The notes under the pieces: model-generated | Database searches by the model: none | What the model saw: only the letters and a program-made list of their open reading frames with translations | What the model was told of the DNA's origin: nothing | Position numbers and translations under genes: made by a program | Assembly: GCA_964459515.1 (NCBI GenBank) | Contig: CAYWML010000061.1 | Location: forward strand, 1-7,568 | DNA: 7,568 nt | Direction of reading: 5' to 3' | From: Scatosoma sp964459515 | GTDB lineage: Bacteria > Bacillota > Clostridia > Christensenellales > Borkfalkiaceae | In this document: positions 5,822 through 7,568 of the stretch, piece by piece | How the letters are laid out: each line of letters opens with the position of its first letter | Position numbering within the stretch: position 1 is the stretch's first letter

Positions 5822-7064
5822 AACGCACGCTAAAAACGCCGTTCGCTATTACGTTCTGCTCACGGTGTTGCTGTTGTTTTTATTTATTTCCAACGATTTT
5901 GGCATGATCGACGTACAAAAAACCGCCCTCGTCACCGCCGCCGGCGTGGACAGAGAAAACGGCGCGTTCGTCGTCACTTCGCAAATCTCCATTCCGCAAG
6001 CCTCAAAGGAGGGGCAAGCGTCGCAAACGGTGCAACTCGTCAGCCGCGGCGATACGGTGGCGGAAGCGTTCGAGCAAATCAACGCCAAAACCGGTTGGTA
6101 TCCGAAGCTCGTGTTCTGCGATCTCATCGTGCTCGGCGAAAGCGTCGCGAACGAGAACGCTTTCGACGCGCTGGATTTCTTCCTTCGGGACGAATATTTA
6201 AGCGACGCGTGCGCTTTGGCGACCTGCGACGGCAGCGCGCAAAAGCTGCTGAACACCGCAGCCCTCGTCGATGCTTCGTCGGGGCAGGCAATCGGCAAAG
6301 TACTTTCGCCCCACGCCGAACGGGTGGGAACGGTGCTCCCGTCTACCTTGCGCGAATTTTCCATCGGCTATTTCAGCGACAGCCGTTGCGGCTATCTGCC
6401 GATCTTGAAAATAGAGCCGCAGCAAGAAAAAGGGACCGAGGAAGAAAAGTCGGACGGCAACCAAGAAAAAGCCTCGGAAAGCGGCGAAAACGGCAGCTCG
6501 GAAAGCACTTCGGGTGAAAGCTCGGAGGACGGAGCTTCCGCGCAAACAACGTCCAATAAACCCGTATTCAGCGCGCGCGAAACGGCTTTGTTCGTGGACG
6601 GTCGGCGTGTGGAAAGGCTAAACGACGAGGAAACGTTCGCCGTCGGTTCGGCACTGCATAAGTTGCGGTTGGCTTCCGTCTGCGTGGGGAGCGGAAAAAC
6701 GGCTTGCACGCTAAGCGTCAAGCAGAACGCGCCGAAAATACGGCTTTACGCAAACAGCACGGAGAGCACACTGCGCATTGACGTTACGTTTACGGCAGGC
6801 GTACTCGACTATTCGACGGCGCAGGGATTGGAAAACTTTACCGACGCAGGCAACGTCGCGCCTGCCTACTTCCGCATGGCGGAGCGACAGCTTACCGAAG
6901 TCCTCTTGCGCGCGTATGAAAAATGCCGCCTCTGCAACGCGGACATTTTCGGCGTGCGGGAGCGATTGTTGCGCTATGCAAAGCGCGGCTTACACCACCG
7001 CAAAGAGGAAATTTTTCGCAATACGACCGCCGACGTGCGTATTCGTTTTCAAAACATTCGTTAA
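5814..7064 (+). CDS. gerAC: Ger(x)C-family germination receptor gamma (C) subunit, without lipobox
   Basis: The C subunit is normally a lipoprotein on the outer face of the spore inner membrane. This 416-residue protein shows the family opening DVQKTALVTAAGVDRENGAFVVTSQISIP (33-61), GWYPKLVFCDLIVLGES (94-110) and the C-terminal Ger(x)C domain from about 250 (FSARETALFVDGRRVERLNDEET). Two oddities stand out. The N-terminal hydrophobic segment (11-25) is followed by SNDFGMID where relatives have a lipobox ending in Gly-Cys, so no lipidated cysteine is present and the protein may stay anchored by an uncleaved helix. Second, residues 203-249 form a Ser/Glu/Gly/Gln-rich low-complexity linker between the two domains. 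GGGGAGGG at 5798-5805 lies 8 nt from the ATG, which overlaps the gerAB end by 8 nt. It is the last gene of the operon and ends just before the DnaA-box cluster. Confidence 0.92.
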   Translation: MYKTHAKNAVRYYVLLTVLLLFLFISNDFGMIDVQKTALVTAAGVDRENGAFVVTSQISIPQASKEGQASQTVQLVSRGDTVAEAFEQINAKTGWYPKLVFCDLIVLGESVANENAFDALDFFLRDEYLSDACALATCDGSAQKLLNTAALVDASSGQAIGKVLSPHAERVGTVLPSTLREFSIGYFSDSRCGYLPILKIEPQQEKGTEEEKSDGNQEKASESGENGSSESTSGESSEDGASAQTTSNKPVFSARETALFVDGRRVERLNDEETFAVGSALHKLRLASVCVGSGKTACTLSVKQNAPKIRLYANSTESTLRIDVTFTAGVLDYSTAQGLENFTDAGNVAPAYFRMAERQLTEVLLRAYEKCRLCNADIFGVRERLLRYAKRGLHHRKEEIFRNTTADVRIRFQNIR

Positions 7065-7149
7065 TCGTAAAACGTATTTATCCACAATGTGCATATGTGG
7101 ATAACTACGCCGTTTTGTGGAGAAGAACAAACGTTTGTGGATAAAATAG

Positions 7150-7192
7150 CCGATTTTTTCATTAAAAACGCACTATTTTTGGAAAAAATCGG
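7150..7192. repeat. 11-bp inverted repeat in the AT-rich part of the DnaA-box cluster
   Basis: The arm ccgattttttc (7150-7160) pairs perfectly with gaaaaaatcgg (7182-7192) around a 21-nt AT-rich loop. It lies ~85 bp past the gerAC stop. Lacking a T tract after the stem, it is a poor terminator; a role in the origin is possible but not shown. Confidence 0.7.
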
Positions 7193-7304
7193 AAAGATTT
7201 CCACAATTAGCAAAGTTATCCACCGTATTTTTGCGGATAAAAGTTATCCTCAAACGAAAATGTGGAGAGTTTATCCACAAAAAACTGCGTATTTTGTCGA
7301 GAAA

Positions 7305-7331
7305 ACTCGTAAAACTGCGATTTTTACGAGT
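7305..7331. repeat. 10-bp stem hairpin between DnaA boxes
   Basis: The arm actcgtaaaa (7305-7314) and its complement ttttacgagt (7322-7331) form a perfect stem around a 7-nt loop. Flanking gaaa and ttttc could extend it past a 2-nt bulge. The loop side overlaps a direct repeat aaaactgcg found at 7281-7289 and 7311-7319, exactly 30 bp apart. It could stop transcription arriving from the germination operon, or be an origin structure. Confidence 0.65.
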
Positions 7332-7413
7332 CGTTTTCAATGCATTGGGAAAAGTTATCCACATTTATACAAAAATGCAAGTGGACAACCCCTATTTATC
7401 CACTTTTTCCACA

Positions 7414-7557
7414 AATCCGTGTGCATAAAAATTCCTTCGTTTTTTGAAAACTTCCGCGCCTATTCCCTGCCCGTCCCCACACTCCGCCATTGCACAGAGT
7501 GCCGCTCCCTGCTCGTCATTAGAGTTGTGTCAAAATGAGAGGGACATAGAATTTACT
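7414..7557. other. Non-coding stretch right of the DnaA boxes
   Basis: No gene, RNA or clear DnaA box is visible. Base composition becomes richer in C after about 7455. The part from about 7522 (gagttgtgtcaaaatgagag) may be the terminal repeat of an insertion sequence that continues past the window. Confidence 0.4.
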
Positions 7558-7568
7558 ATGGCGCAAAC
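7558..7568 (+). CDS. Possible start of an IS256-type transposase, cut by the window edge
   Basis: An ATG at 7558-7560 is followed by GCG CAA AC, that is Met-Ala-Gln. Many IS256-family transposases in Clostridia begin MAQLNI, and the preceding sequence gtgtcaaaatgagagggac resembles an IS terminal repeat with little leader. Only three codons are visible and no second end can be seen, so this is a guess from pattern. GAGAGG upstream is rather far (~15 nt) for a good ribosome binding site. Confidence 0.2.

Larger units (their letters stand above)
7078..7413. other. oriC-like DnaA-box cluster
   Basis: Perfect DnaA boxes TTATCCACA lie at 7078-7086 (+), 7096-7104 (-), 7136-7144 (-), 7271-7279 (+) and 7355-7363 (+). 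One-mismatch copies lie at 7116-7124 (-, TTCTCCACA), 7216-7224 (+, TTATCCACC), 7232-7240 (-, TTATCCGCA), 7244-7252 (+, TTATCCTCA), 7396-7404 (+, TTATCCACT) and 7405-7413 (+, TTTTCCACA, which fits TTWTNCACA). The stretch is rich in A and T, especially 7141-7200 and 7279-7345, candidates for duplex unwinding. No protein gene is supported here; the open frame at 7089-7538 simply crosses the boxes. Such density is characteristic of bacterial replication origins. dnaA is not in the window, so a secondary DnaA-binding locus remains possible. Confidence 0.7.

Noticed and set aside
7089..7538. Open frame of 149 codons across the DnaA-box cluster
   Set aside because: It runs through the boxes, has no ribosome binding site, and its residues simply reflect repeated TTATCCACA and AT-rich sequence.

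Overview
The window looks like chromosomal DNA from an endospore-forming member of the Bacillota, probably class Clostridia. The evidence is a complete three-gene GerA-type spore germination operon, a YabB-like methyltransferase gene next to rsmI, a YugP-like membrane metallopeptidase, strong AGGAGG-type ribosome binding sites and TTGACA/TATACT promoter elements. I cannot assign genus or species.

Layout. Positions 1-103 hold AT-rich sequence with no gene I recognise. Positions 104-360 (minus) carry a decayed IS200/IS605-type Y1 transposase (tnpA). It has two frameshifts, lacks its C-terminal half including the catalytic tyrosine, and still has its leader: a long stem-loop (370-429) that would hide the tnpA ribosome binding site. 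Positions 430-633 are non-coding and carry two strong hairpins (467-489 and 503-524); the second is a plausible terminator for the minus-strand operon. Positions 634-3008 (minus) are a three-gene unit in the order yabB-like methyltransferase, rsmI, yugP. It is driven by a near-consensus promoter at 3118-3146. Positions 3213-7064 (plus) are the germination operon, with overlapping genes for the GerA (alpha), GerB (beta) and Ger(x)C (gamma) subunits.

The most notable non-coding part is 7065-7413. This stretch is packed with DnaA boxes: five perfect TTATCCACA 9-mers on both strands and at least six one-mismatch copies within about 340 bp, together with AT-rich segments and two inverted repeats. 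It looks like a chromosomal replication origin (oriC) or a major DnaA-binding locus, although dnaA itself is not in the window. In Bacillus subtilis yabB and rsmI (yabC) also lie near oriC. If the origin call is right, the methyltransferase operon runs with the leftward replication fork, and the germination operon points head-on into it.

The last ~50 bases may be the left end of another insertion sequence, possibly IS256-like, with an open start ATG-GCG-CAA at the edge.

Functionally, the three Ger proteins would form the nutrient-sensing receptor of the spore inner membrane. The methyltransferases act on RNA, and YugP is a membrane protease of unclear substrate. The gamma subunit is unusual: it has no lipobox cysteine and carries a ~45-residue Ser/Glu/Gly-rich linker. 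I did not find a clearly novel multi-gene system; the origin-like cluster and the altered gamma subunit are the points most worth follow-up.
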